From: Nostoc linckia z4
GTDB lineage: Bacteria > Cyanobacteriota > Cyanobacteriia > Cyanobacteriales > Nostocaceae
DNA length: 64,000 bases
NCBI RefSeq assembly: GCF_002608075.1
Contig: NZ_LAHA01000004.1
Location: 164,444-228,443 of the forward strand
Reading direction: 5' to 3'
The translations under genes and the position numbers were made by a program. The notes under the pieces were generated by a model. The model searched no databases, was not told the DNA's origin, and was given only the letters and a program-made list of their open reading frames with translations. Each line of letters opens with the position of its first letter. Within the stretch, counting starts at the first letter, position 1. This document shows positions 54,985 through 63,516 of the stretch, piece after piece.

Positions 54985-55031
54985 CAAACTTGTAAATTCC
55001 CTTAATTCAAATTAGGGAATTTACAAGTTTG
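54985..55031 (-). terminator. Long hairpin terminator after the methyltransferase gene
   Basis: CAAACTTGTAAATTCCCT pairs perfectly (18 bp) with AGGGAATTTACAAGTTTG around an 11-nt loop, 23 bp after the stop codon. On the minus strand it is followed by TGTTTTGATTTCTTT, a loose U-rich tail. Confidence 0.75.
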
Positions 55032-55054
55032 CCTATTCCCTGTTCCCTCCTAAT

Positions 55055-56191
55055 TCACTTAGTTGCAGCAACTACAAACCAAGTACCAAAACTCTTGGAT
55101 TTATCGCCTTGAGCTTTCCATGCACCATTAGGAACAAATTTCTCAAATGTCTTATCTGCTGAAAAACCCGCCTCAGTGGCTATGGTGACCAAATCCAAAT
55201 CGCGTACAGCACTCCAGAAGGGTTCGTTGTTGTTAGCAGTTTCCCAATCAAAAACAAATTGCATGTAGGCATCCATGTGACGATACAAGGGTGCTTCTAC
55301 ATGGAGCATCATTCCACCAGGAGCCAGTAGACGATAACATTCTTGCATCACCTTACGCACGGCTGGCGGGGGAATTTCATGTAGCAAAATGTGAGAAACC
55401 ACTAAGTCAAAGGATTCATCTGCAAAGTTGGTGTGTTCGGCATTTTGTTGAGAAAAGTGTACGCGTTTGCCCAAAGATTCGGCTCTTGCATGACCATAAC
55501 GCAGCATAGAAGCGCCGATGTCTATGGCGTGGACTTCTGCATCTGGGTAAGCATCTACATAGGGCAATGTGCTGTGACCTACAGAACATCCCATATCGAG
55601 AATTTTTCTCGGTCGAAAGTCGGGAAACTCTGGTAAGAGATAGTTTTGGACTAGAGATAGCCCCATATCATCGTTGAGTGGCCCCAACCAACCTACACCA
55701 TAAACATAGGCACCGCGATCGTAAACTGCACCGGCGGTGACATCATCAGCAATAAATTCGCTGTGATATCCCCCAGGCATACAATGAATATCCACAGCCT
55801 TTTGATAAGTTGGTGTTGAAAAATTTGGGTCGATAGTTAAAGTACCTAGTTCGCCACCTTTGTCTTTAGCACGTTCAATCAACTCTGGCAGTTGCCTATC
55901 AACGCTGGTATTTACAGCATCCCATAACATTTCTTGGCTGATTCGTTTCAGGACACCAGTCCAACGATAGTAGGGTTCGTCCTCCATTGCTTGCCGAATT
56001 TCATAACGGTTTTGGGGAGGACGCTGGTGTTCTCGCTCAAACTTTGGCTTGGCTACTTTTTCATAGATTACTTTATTGCCAGGAGAGAGATTGCGAAAAA
56101 TGTGTAATTTTAAACTTTGGACAAACTCTTGGCGTGCCAACTCATCTTGAGTGGTTTTCGGTAGCATAGGGTGTTGGAGTTGTCGATCCAT
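55055..56191 (-). CDS. Class I SAM-dependent methyltransferase
   Basis: 378 aa. N-terminal 190 residues are a family-specific region (SLKLHIFRNLSPGNKVIYEK, PQNRYEIRQAMEDEPYYRW). SAM domain from about 195: motif I KILDMGCSVGHSTLPY at 196-211, acidic loop AEVHAIDIGASML, FDLVVSHILLHEIPP and LLAPGGMMLHVEAP. Methyltransf_11/25 type; the substrate, perhaps a quinone or small hydrophobic molecule, is not deducible. Starts 35 bp after the trpB stop codon on the same strand, so the two may share a transcript. Confidence 0.87.
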   Translation of the reverse strand: MDRQLQHPMLPKTTQDELARQEFVQSLKLHIFRNLSPGNKVIYEKVAKPKFEREHQRPPQNRYEIRQAMEDEPYYRWTGVLKRISQEMLWDAVNTSVDRQLPELIERAKDKGGELGTLTIDPNFSTPTYQKAVDIHCMPGGYHSEFIADDVTAGAVYDRGAYVYGVGWLGPLNDDMGLSLVQNYLLPEFPDFRPRKILDMGCSVGHSTLPYVDAYPDAEVHAIDIGASMLRYGHARAESLGKRVHFSQQNAEHTNFADESFDLVVSHILLHEIPPPAVRKVMQECYRLLAPGGMMLHVEAPLYRHMDAYMQFVFDWETANNNEPFWSAVRDLDLVTIATEAGFSADKTFEKFVPNGAWKAQGDKSKSFGTWFVVAATK

Positions 56192-56226
56192 TGTTAATTT
56201 CTCCCCTAGATTTAACGTATATTTAC

Positions 56227-57462
56227 TTATGCTGGATTTAAAAATTTGGCTACTGTTTGCACATCTTTATCACCGCGTCCAGAGCAGTTGATGATAATTC
56301 GAGGACTGTCGGTGAGTTGGGGACACAGAGTTTCCAAGTAGGCGATCGCATGGGCTGTTTCCAATGCGGGAATAATTCCTTCTAATTGCGATAATCTCTG
56401 GAAGGCTGCCAAAGCTTCTGCATCCGTGACGCTATAGTATTCCGCCCGACCAATATCTTTTAAATAGCTATGTTCTGGCCCCACACCGGGATAATCTAAC
56501 CCCGCACTAATTGAGTGTGCCTCAATAATTTGTCCGTCCTCGTCTTGCAGCAAATAGCTCATGGCTCCGTGTAATACACCAACTCGCCCTTTTGTCAAGG
56601 TAGCTGCGTGTTTTTCGGTGTTGACGCCTTCTCCAGCTGCCTCAACTCCAATTAAGCGTATATTAGGTTCATTGAGAAACTCATAAAATAGTCCCATAGC
56701 ATTGGAACCGCCACCCACACAGGCCATGAGGATATCAGGCAATCCACCCCATTTTTGGACTGCTTGGGCGCGGGTTTCTTCACCGATGACTGCATGGAAG
56801 TCACGCACCATCATTGGGTAAGGATGAGGCCCTGCCACTGAACCCAAGATGTAATGAGTAGTTTCCACATTCGTCACCCAATCCCGAATTGCTTCGGAAG
56901 TGGCATCCTTGAGGGTTCCGGTTCCTGCTTCCACCGGACGCACTTGTGCGCCCATCAAGCGCATTCTAAAGACATTCAGCGCTTGGCGTTCCATATCATG
57001 AACGCCCATATAAATTACGCATTCGAGTCCAAAACGAGCGCAAACCGTAGCTGTGGCTACTCCGTGTTGTCCAGCACCAGTTTCGGCAATAATTCGCTTT
57101 TTGCCCATACGCTTTGCTAACAATACCTGACCAAGGGCATTGTTAATTTTGTGAGCGCCAGTATGATTTAAATCTTCACGTTTTAAGTAAATTTGTGGCC
57201 CGGTGCCATCGGGACGGGCATAATGAGCGCTCAGGCGTTCGGCGAAATACAATGGTGTGGCACGTCCTACATAGTCCCTTAACAACTGCTGTAGTTCTGC
57301 TTGAAACCCAGGATCGTTGCGGTACTGCTGATAAGCTGTTTCTAACTCAGTAAGAGCAGGCATTAGCGTCTCAGGTACATACTTACCGCCAAAGCGTCCA
57401 AAGCGGCCTAGCGCATCGGGAACTTGAGTAGTTGAATTTGTAGACAGGGGAGTAGTAGTCAC
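56227..57462 (-). CDS. trpB: Tryptophan synthase beta subunit
   Basis: 411 aa, standard Trp[18 protein letters not shown] at the start; PLP lysine K105 in [37 protein letters not shown] phosphate loop [30 protein letters not shown] at the end. Joins indole and serine to make tryptophan with TrpA. No other trp gene in the window, in line with dispersed cyanobacterial trp genes. Confidence 0.97.
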   Translation of the reverse strand: MTTTPLSTNSTTQVPDALGRFGRFGGKYVPETLMPALTELETAYQQYRNDPGFQAELQQLLRDYVGRATPLYFAERLSAHYARPDGTGPQIYLKREDLNHTGAHKINNALGQVLLAKRMGKKRIIAETGAGQHGVATATVCARFGLECVIYMGVHDMERQALNVFRMRLMGAQVRPVEAGTGTLKDATSEAIRDWVTNVETTHYILGSVAGPHPYPMMVRDFHAVIGEETRAQAVQKWGGLPDILMACVGGGSNAMGLFYEFLNEPNIRLIGVEAAGEGVNTEKHAATLTKGRVGVLHGAMSYLLQDEDGQIIEAHSISAGLDYPGVGPEHSYLKDIGRAEYYSVTDAEALAAFQRLSQLEGIIPALETAHAIAYLETLCPQLTDSPRIIINCSGRGDKDVQTVAKFLNPA

Positions 57463-57851
57463 AGGCTAATTTTGATGAGGGAAATAACTTAATTATTATA
57501 AGAAAGTCTAGGCCTATATGTGGATTGTAGGAGTGTGACAAAATTTAACTGTGGTCAAAGCCCTGTAAATCACTTTAGAACTTCAAACCAAATCTCCAGA
57601 TCTGACTTACGGCGAGTTTTATCAATGCGGCAAGAAAGACATTCTCACAATTATCAAAGGTAAATTTATGTCGTTAGTGAGGATTAATCTCTCAGAAGAA
57701 ATATTTAGCGATCGCCCCAGGAATCTATAAAAATTAAAGCACCTAGACTGTAGAGGTAGTTAAACCGTGAGGAATTGCCTGCTATAATTAATTTTTATTT
57801 ACTTTGAGATAAATTTTCCATTGCTTTGAAATTTTTATTAAGAAAAATTTT
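57463..57851. other. Intergenic region between trpB and the SUI1-like gene
   Basis: Divergent promoter region of about 390 bp. No repeat or known regulatory motif noticed. Confidence 0.4.
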
Positions 57852-58199
57852 ATGTCTTCTTCCAATTCCAAATCTTCTGATAAAAACTTTGTCTACCGCG
57901 AATTTGGTAACGATAACTCCGCCGCCATAGAAAGACCAATTCCAGAATTGCCTCCACAACAACAAAATTTGAGAGTACAAGCGACCCGCGCCGGACGCAA
58001 AGGTAAAACCGTCACTGTGATTACCGGTTTTCACACCAAACCAGAAACCTTGGCAGATTTACTCAAACAGTTGAAAACTCAGTGTGGCACAGGCGGAACA
58101 ATTAAAGATAACGAAATTGAAATTCAAGGCGACCACAAACAGAAAATTGTCGAGATTTTGACCAAGCTAGGCTACAAAGCCAAAATCAGCGGCGGCTAA
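57852..58199 (+). CDS. SUI1/eIF1-like translation factor (YciH family)
   Basis: 115 aa. Disordered N-terminus (SSSNSKSSDKNFVYREFGND) and a SUI1 domain at about 38-113: RVQATRAGRKGKTVTVITGF, LADLLKQLKTQCGTGGTIKD, IEIQGDHKQKIVEILTKLGYK. Binds the ribosome and may affect initiation fidelity; in bacteria the role is mild or stress-linked. Confidence 0.9.
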   Translation: MSSSNSKSSDKNFVYREFGNDNSAAIERPIPELPPQQQNLRVQATRAGRKGKTVTVITGFHTKPETLADLLKQLKTQCGTGGTIKDNEIEIQGDHKQKIVEILTKLGYKAKISGG

Positions 58200-58355
58200 T
58201 GTCTAAATCAGTGCGGTTTACCGAATATCAACCCCAATTTAAATTCACAAGACCGATGTTATCTTTGAGGAGTGTTGTAAATATAAACATGCTTGAAGGG
58301 TGATGTAATAACTTGCCTAGCAAGCTGTTTGTCATGAAATTAATAGGAGGTTTAA

Positions 58356-58514
58356 ATGGATTTAGTTCGGATTCTGTGTGCAATTTTCCTACCGCCTTTG
58401 GGAGTTTTTTTGCAAGTAGGTTTTGGTATAGACTTTTGGATTAATATAGTTTTAACGCTGTTTGGTTACATTCCTGGGATTATTCACGCAGTGTGGATTA
58501 TTGCGAAGAAATAA
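58356..58514 (+). CDS. YqaE/Pmp3-family membrane peptide (UPF0057)
   Basis: 52 aa, strong TAGGAGG site five bases before the ATG. Two TM helices: LVRILCAIFLPPLGVFLQVG and WINIVLTLFGYIPGIIHAVW, then IIAKK. The PPLGVFLQVG and GYIPGIIHAVW patterns are diagnostic of the Pmp3/YqaE family, small hydrophobic peptides induced by salt or cold and thought to affect membrane potential. 156 bp after the SUI1-like gene. Confidence 0.9.
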   Translation: MDLVRILCAIFLPPLGVFLQVGFGIDFWINIVLTLFGYIPGIIHAVWIIAKK

Positions 58515-58574
58515 TGATTTTAAGGGTTAGTTGAGTGTACCAATTTCGGCGTTAAAGATGCTGAAGAAAGTTTG

Positions 58575-58636
58575 TGTAGAGGTGATTGATGAATTGCCTC
58601 TACAGAATTCAGAATTCAGAATTCAGAATTCAGAAT
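58575..58636. repeat. TGTAGAG palindrome joined to AGAATTC STRR
   Basis: TGTAGAGGTGATTGATGAAT with CCTCTACA closing the palindrome (58575-58604), directly followed by five AGAATTC heptads (58604-58636). No gene found in the remaining stretch to 58875. Confidence 0.75.
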
Positions 58637-58875
58637 TAATAAAATTTAGATATAGAAACTTGATAAATTAACAAACTGGTCTTAGTGAATTCAGTAGAAC
58701 GACTGGAAAAAACTAAACTATGTTAAGTAATGCAAAAAGTTTTGTATTTAGTTCGTAGTAAGCTACAAACCTTTAATTATTTACACCGCTCTACTTAGTT
58801 GTGAGAATTTAACTTATAATTGTGGCGATCGCTTTTCATTAAAAAAGTACTTGTTAAGAAAAATATTAGCGGATG

Positions 58876-58917
58876 CTCTCAATCTTCAAGCGTAATTATC
58901 GGATCTCTGATTGAGAG
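58876..58917 (-). terminator. Stem-loop after the carbonic anhydrase gene
   Basis: CTCTCAATC pairs perfectly with GATTGAGAG around a 24-nt loop, 23 bp beyond the stop codon. No U-run follows immediately; possible end structure of the sbtA-sbtB-CA transcript. Confidence 0.45.
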
Positions 58918-58940
58918 AATACGCTGCCAATGTTGATGGA

Positions 58941-59645
58941 TCAGGTAATTATAGTTACTCCTCCGGTATCCAAATCGTAACGACCGCCGACAATTTTTAA
59001 TTTACCGGATTCTAAACGCTCAGTTAAGAGTTGCGATCGCTTCAGTCTGGCAATTTGATATTGCACGTTGGCAACCACAGCATTTTCCACCGCATCCCCT
59101 GGCTGAAGTTTGGCATTTTTCACCACTGGCTTAATTGCTTCAACAAAGCTACCAATATCGCCGAGTAAGGCTTCATTTTTCACAGCTGCGGTAACGGCTC
59201 CACATCGCTCATGACCAAGCACCATCAGCAGTGGCGTACCTAATAAAGCAACGGCATATTCGATACTACCCAGAGATTCTGGCGTGACAATATTTCCGGC
59301 GAGGCGGACATCAAAGATGTCTCCAATACCCTGGTCAAAAATAATTTCTGCGGGTACTCGCGAATCCGCGCAACTCAGGACAGTTGCAAATGGATGTTGT
59401 GCTTGAGCAACTTCCTGCAATCGAACCGCAGTTTGATCGGGATATTGGGGTTTATGCTCAACAAATCGCTGATTTCCGTCTATTAACTTTTGCAATGCGG
59501 CGTCGGGACTTGGAGTTTGAGGAGGCAATTGTGCGGCTTTTACTTGTTCAACTCGCCAGAGGAAATCACTGGCAGTTAGCATCATTCCGAATGCTCCTGT
59601 GACCCCTAACTTTAAAAAGTCACGACGTTCCATGAAATGCTTCAT
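58941..59645 (-). CDS. Beta-type carbonic anhydrase with Tat signal (EcaB-like)
   Basis: 234 aa from the ATG MKHFMERRDFLK; MERR four codons on is an alternative. Twin-arginine signal RRDFLKLGVTGAFGMML with a cleavage-like site near QVKAAQ, so exported to the periplasm or lumen. Beta-CA zinc site: C92 with D94 and R96 (SCADSRVP), H145 and C148 (GHERCGAV). Interconverts CO2 and bicarbonate. Third gene after sbtA and sbtB (16 bp from sbtB), so its place in the carbon-concentrating mechanism is well supported. Confidence 0.92.
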   Translation of the reverse strand: MKHFMERRDFLKLGVTGAFGMMLTASDFLWRVEQVKAAQLPPQTPSPDAALQKLIDGNQRFVEHKPQYPDQTAVRLQEVAQAQHPFATVLSCADSRVPAEIIFDQGIGDIFDVRLAGNIVTPESLGSIEYAVALLGTPLLMVLGHERCGAVTAAVKNEALLGDIGSFVEAIKPVVKNAKLQPGDAVENAVVANVQYQIARLKRSQLLTERLESGKLKIVGGRYDLDTGGVTIIT

Positions 59646-59661
59646 TGGATTTATATTTATT

Positions 59662-59973
59662 TTATAAAGATGCAACACATTTCATCGAGCGAATTTCCAT
59701 TACGTCCGAAACGTAACAAGTGCCTCCAAACTTGTTGAGCAGTGGTCTGATGTTTTCAACAACAGGTTTGAGTTGTTCTGGCATACAAAACGCGATGATG
59801 TAGACATTATCAAGCATGGTCATATCTAAATCTTCCGCTGTTCCTCGTAATCCTTTACCAGCAACATTTCGGATGACAGCGTGACCGTGTACACCAGACT
59901 TGTCTAGGGTATCTAATATTTTGCCAAGCTCAAAAGAGTTGGCGATAATCTCTATCTTTTTCACTAGGTGCAT
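59662..59973 (-). CDS. sbtB: PII-like regulator of SbtA
   Basis: 103 aa from the ATG MHLVKKIEIIANS, with GGAGGT upstream (at the end of sbtA). PII-like ferredoxin fold: KILDTLDKSGVHGHAVIRNV, T-loop region GKGLRGTAEDLDMTMLDN, C-terminal KFGGTCYVSDVMEIRSMKCV. SbtB binds adenine nucleotides including cAMP and controls SbtA. The redox C-terminal CGPEGC of the Synechocystis protein is absent; this one ends KCVASL. Four bases from sbtA. Confidence 0.85.
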   Translation of the reverse strand: MHLVKKIEIIANSFELGKILDTLDKSGVHGHAVIRNVAGKGLRGTAEDLDMTMLDNVYIIAFCMPEQLKPVVENIRPLLNKFGGTCYVSDVMEIRSMKCVASL

Positions 59974-59977
59974 GTTG

Positions 59978-60946
59978 TTACCTCCAAAACAGGTTAATTC
60001 CGTAGAGATATAACGGAATTCCCACAATAATATTGAACGGGAATGTCACTGCTAGAGCTGTAGAAACGTAAAGACTAGGGTTTGCTTCTGGAACAGTCAT
60101 CCGCATGGCAGCCGGCACAGCAATGTAAGAGGCACTAGCACACAACACTGCGAATAAAAGGGAATCACCCTGAGGCATACCGATAAATTTGGCGATCGCC
60201 AACCCAATAACCGCATTAACTATCGGAATTAGTATTGCAAATAAAATCAGAAAAACTCCGGTTTTTTGCAAGTCTTTAATTCTCTTGGCAGCAACTAGTC
60301 CCATATCCAAGAGAAAGAAGCTGAGAACACCATAAAATATCCCCTGAGTAAAAGGTTCTAAAGTTTTCCCGCCACGTTCTCCTGTTAAGAAGCCTATTAT
60401 CAGGCTACCAACTAAAAGAAAGACTGAACTGTTAAGAAATGCTTCTTGCAGAACTTCTCCCCAGGCAAATTCTCGCTTTTCATCCACGGAGAACAGATTC
60501 ACCAGAATTAGACCAACAATGATGGCTGGAGATTCCATCAAGGCCAGAGCTGCTACCATGTAGCCATCAAAAGTAATACCAAGCTCGTTAAGAAAGGCAC
60601 TAGCGGTGATGAAGGTGACAGCACTGATAGAACCATAAGTTGCAGCGATCGCCGCAGCATCGTAAATATCTAACTTGAGCTTGAGGATAAAAAACGTATA
60701 AATCGGAACTACACAAGCCATCAACATGGCTGCTATCAGTGTCAGAATTACTTCCTGAGTGATTCCGCTTTTGATCAGTTCTACCCCTCCTTTAAAACCA
60801 ATCGCCAATAGCAGATAAAGCGAAAGCAGTTTCGGCACTGGTGGAGGAATTTCTAGATCTGACTTGACAAAAACCGCAGTCATACCTAGAAAGAAAAACA
60901 GCACTGGGGGATTGAGGATGTTGGATACTATCAAGCTGACATCCAT
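59978..60946 (-). CDS. sbtA: Sodium-dependent bicarbonate transporter
   Basis: 322 aa from the ATG MDVSLIVSNIL, with AGGAGGGG upstream; a GTG two codons earlier overlaps that site. About ten TM helices in two inverted halves, with SbtA motifs LFFFLGMTAVFVKSDLEIP, KLLSLYLLLAIGFKGGVEL, AAIAATYGSISAVTFITA, ALMESPAIIVG and LCASASYIAVPAAMRMTVP. High-affinity Na+/HCO3- symporter, normally induced under low CO2. First gene of sbtA-sbtB-CA. Confidence 0.95.
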   Translation of the reverse strand: MDVSLIVSNILNPPVLFFFLGMTAVFVKSDLEIPPPVPKLLSLYLLLAIGFKGGVELIKSGITQEVILTLIAAMLMACVVPIYTFFILKLKLDIYDAAAIAATYGSISAVTFITASAFLNELGITFDGYMVAALALMESPAIIVGLILVNLFSVDEKREFAWGEVLQEAFLNSSVFLLVGSLIIGFLTGERGGKTLEPFTQGIFYGVLSFFLLDMGLVAAKRIKDLQKTGVFLILFAILIPIVNAVIGLAIAKFIGMPQGDSLLFAVLCASASYIAVPAAMRMTVPEANPSLYVSTALAVTFPFNIIVGIPLYLYGINLFWR

Positions 60947-61344
60947 TTCCACCCCTCCTGATGCTTGTAATGTTGGGAATTAGAGAAATTTTTCATTTCA
61001 AAAAATTTAATGGCTCGATCATGATGTATCGTGTCTTGTTACCCCATGTCAATTAGACGATGAAAAAGTTGACCTACTAGAGATGGAGTTTTTGGGTATG
61101 GGGTAATGAGGAGTAATTGATTCAACAATTCACAAATTTTGACTTCTTTTTTAAGAAAATGTAATTAAAAACTGAAATACTCTTGCATAATTCCCCCATC
61201 TACCTCTGATAAATGGAAAACAGTAAATTTTACAAGTCTGTTTTTGATAACGGTAATTACCAACAGCTAACTTTTTTCCCATATCAGCGAAAAATATACT
61301 ACCACTGGGTTTTTATCCCATAAATTTATAATTCTATATCTCTC
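60947..61344. promoter_or_regulatory. Upstream region of the sbtA operon
   Basis: About 400 bp, AT-rich, containing the sbtA promoter. I could not single out a CmpR/CcmR or NtcA-type site with confidence, and see no repeat or gene. Confidence 0.4.
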
Positions 61345-61500
61345 TTACAAATATTGAGAGAGGTCAAGTTTAAGGATAGCCTTGTAGGGAATTATTTCGA
61401 GGTTAGGTCTGTATTGGACTAACTGCAAAGCTCTATGAAAACCTAACTTTAATATGGGGTCATTTCCAACTATGAAAATTTGAGGATTAGTTTTATGACA
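61345..61500 (-). pseudogene. Possible remnant of a response-regulator gene
   Basis: Minus-strand frame reading NPQIFIVGNDPILKLGFHRA then LQLVQYRPNLEIIPYKAIL, which looks like the first strand and helix of a receiver domain (compare the start of the NarL-type regulator at 5784-6458), then stops. Only about 50 residues, overlapping the lipoxygenase start. It could be chance. Confidence 0.25.
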
Positions 61501-63180
61501 CAGCCAAGTTTGCCCCAAGATGATAGCCCTGAGCAACAGTTACAGCGAAAGCAAGAGATTGCACGTCAACGGGAAGATTATCAATATAGCGAAACAGCGG
61601 GAATACTTTTGATTAAAGAATTGCCACAGTCAGAAATGTTTTCATTTAAATATTTACTGGAGCGAGATAAAAGTTTAATATCATTAATCGCCAATACTTT
61701 GGCAACTAATATTGATAATGTTTTCGATCCCTTCGATAGTTTAGAAGACTATCAACAGATGTTTCCACTGCTGCCCAAACCTTCGACATTGCAAACATTC
61801 CGCAACGATGGTGTTTTTGCTCGTCAGCGCATTGCTGGTGCTAACCCGATGGTAATTGAACGGGTAGTGGGAAAATTACCCGATAACTTCGCAGTTACAG
61901 ATGCCATCTTTCAAAAAATTATGCTAACTCAAAAGACGTTAGCACAGGCGATCGCAGAGGGCAGAATTTTCATCACCAATTATCAGGGGCTTGATGGACT
62001 CACTCCAGGAACCTACGAACAAGGAACAAAAACCATTGCTGCTCCCTTGGTGTTGTACTGCTGGAAACCCGTAGGTTATGGAGATTATCGCGGAAGTTTG
62101 ACTCCAATTGCCATTCAACTCAATCAGCAACCCCATCCAGAAAACAATCCAATTTATACACCAATGGATGGAATGCATTGGTTTATGGCAAAAATCTATG
62201 CTCAGATGGCTGATGGCAACTATCATGAAGCTATCAGCCATCTGGGACGAACTCATTTGGTATTAGAGCCATTTGTCTTAGCAACTGCCAATGAACTAGC
62301 ACCTAATCATCCTCTTTCAGTGTTGCTAAAACCCCATTTTCAATTCACCCTAGCAATCAATGAACTGGCACGGGAACAATTGATCAGCCCAGGTGGCTAC
62401 GCAGATACCTTGCTAGCTGGAACCCTGGAAGCCTCCATCAGCGTTATTAAAGCAGCTATTAAAGAATATCTGGAAAACTTCAGTGACTTTGCCTTGCCCA
62501 AGGAATTAACTAGGCGAGGAGTGGGGGAAACCGATGTGGATGGACAGGGAGAAAACTTTTTGCCGGACTACCCCTATCGGGATGATGGTTTGCTATTGTG
62601 GAAAGCAATTGAGGCTTACGTTAGCAATTATTTAGATCTCTATTACACATCTCCAGTCCAGATTATTAAGGATACAGAACTACAGAATTGGGTGCAAAAG
62701 TTAATATCTCCAGAGGGGGGTGGTGTCAAAGGATTAGTGCCCAATGGTCAATTGCAAACTGTGGAACAGTTAGTGGCCATCGCCACCCAACTAATTTTTA
62801 TCAGTGGGCCTCAGCATGGTGCGGTGAACTATCCCCAATACGACTACCTTGCCTTCGTACCCAATATGCCGTTAGCTACTTATGCACCACCTCCCAGCCG
62901 CGATCGAGAAATTAATGAAGCCACAATCCTGAAGATTCTCCCCCCACAAAAGCTGGCAGCAAAGCAATTAGAGTTGATGAGAACTCTCACTGTTTTCCAA
63001 CCAAATCGCTTGGGCTATCCAGACAAGAACTTTGTCGATGTCCGCGCTCAGAATGTTTTGCGGCAATTCCAGGCAAAATTACAAGAAGTTGAGCAAGTGA
63101 TTAATCAGCGAAATCAGACCCGCCTTGAACCTTATACCTTTCTTTTACCCTCGAATGTACCTAATAGCTTAAATATTTAG
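61495..63180 (+). CDS. Lipoxygenase
   Basis: 561 aa from the ATG MTQPSLPQDD; a TTG five codons upstream is rejected. Catalytic domain without a PLAT/C2 domain. Iron ligands: H249 and H254 (ISHLGRTHLVLEP), H441 and N445 (SGPQHGAVNYPQYDYLAFVP), and C-terminal Ile561 (NSLNI). Also FQFTLAINELAREQLISPGG. Inserts O2 into polyunsaturated fatty acids to give hydroperoxides; regio- and stereospecificity not deducible. A P450 gene follows on the same strand; the desaturases that make its substrates lie about 40 kb away. Confidence 0.93.
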   Translation: MTQPSLPQDDSPEQQLQRKQEIARQREDYQYSETAGILLIKELPQSEMFSFKYLLERDKSLISLIANTLATNIDNVFDPFDSLEDYQQMFPLLPKPSTLQTFRNDGVFARQRIAGANPMVIERVVGKLPDNFAVTDAIFQKIMLTQKTLAQAIAEGRIFITNYQGLDGLTPGTYEQGTKTIAAPLVLYCWKPVGYGDYRGSLTPIAIQLNQQPHPENNPIYTPMDGMHWFMAKIYAQMADGNYHEAISHLGRTHLVLEPFVLATANELAPNHPLSVLLKPHFQFTLAINELAREQLISPGGYADTLLAGTLEASISVIKAAIKEYLENFSDFALPKELTRRGVGETDVDGQGENFLPDYPYRDDGLLLWKAIEAYVSNYLDLYYTSPVQIIKDTELQNWVQKLISPEGGGVKGLVPNGQLQTVEQLVAIATQLIFISGPQHGAVNYPQYDYLAFVPNMPLATYAPPPSRDREINEATILKILPPQKLAAKQLELMRTLTVFQPNRLGYPDKNFVDVRAQNVLRQFQAKLQEVEQVINQRNQTRLEPYTFLLPSNVPNSLNI

Positions 63181-63516
63181 CTTTAACCACTAAAAGTCCC
63201 ACACTGTACTGTCAGTTCAGTATGGGTAGTTCGCTCTTTCTTGTTCGTACCAGTGAAGATTTTCAGGTAGCAGTTCTCGACTGAATACAATACAGACCAT
63301 TTGTAGAGGCACGGGACAGCCGTGCCCTAATAAACTAATGGACGCTAAAAAAGCATAACTACACTAGCGTGGTTGTTGACTGTTAACCCTTAACTGTCAA
63401 CAGTCAACAGTCAACAATCTAATCGAGTCAATGTGCAACTTAAATGCAGAATAGTTAATCTGAATTCTTCTTTTGAAAGTCGAATTGACAAAGTCACAAA
63501 AAAAGGAATAGACAAT
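63181..63516. other. Intergenic region between lipoxygenase and P450
   Basis: Imperfect hairpin CCCACACTGTACTGTC/AGTTCAGTATGGG just after the lipoxygenase gene (63198-63226); TGTAGAGGCACGGGACAGCC half-palindrome at 63303; GTTAACC/GTCAACA STRR at 63375-63418. AAAGGA precedes the P450 start codon. Confidence 0.5.
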
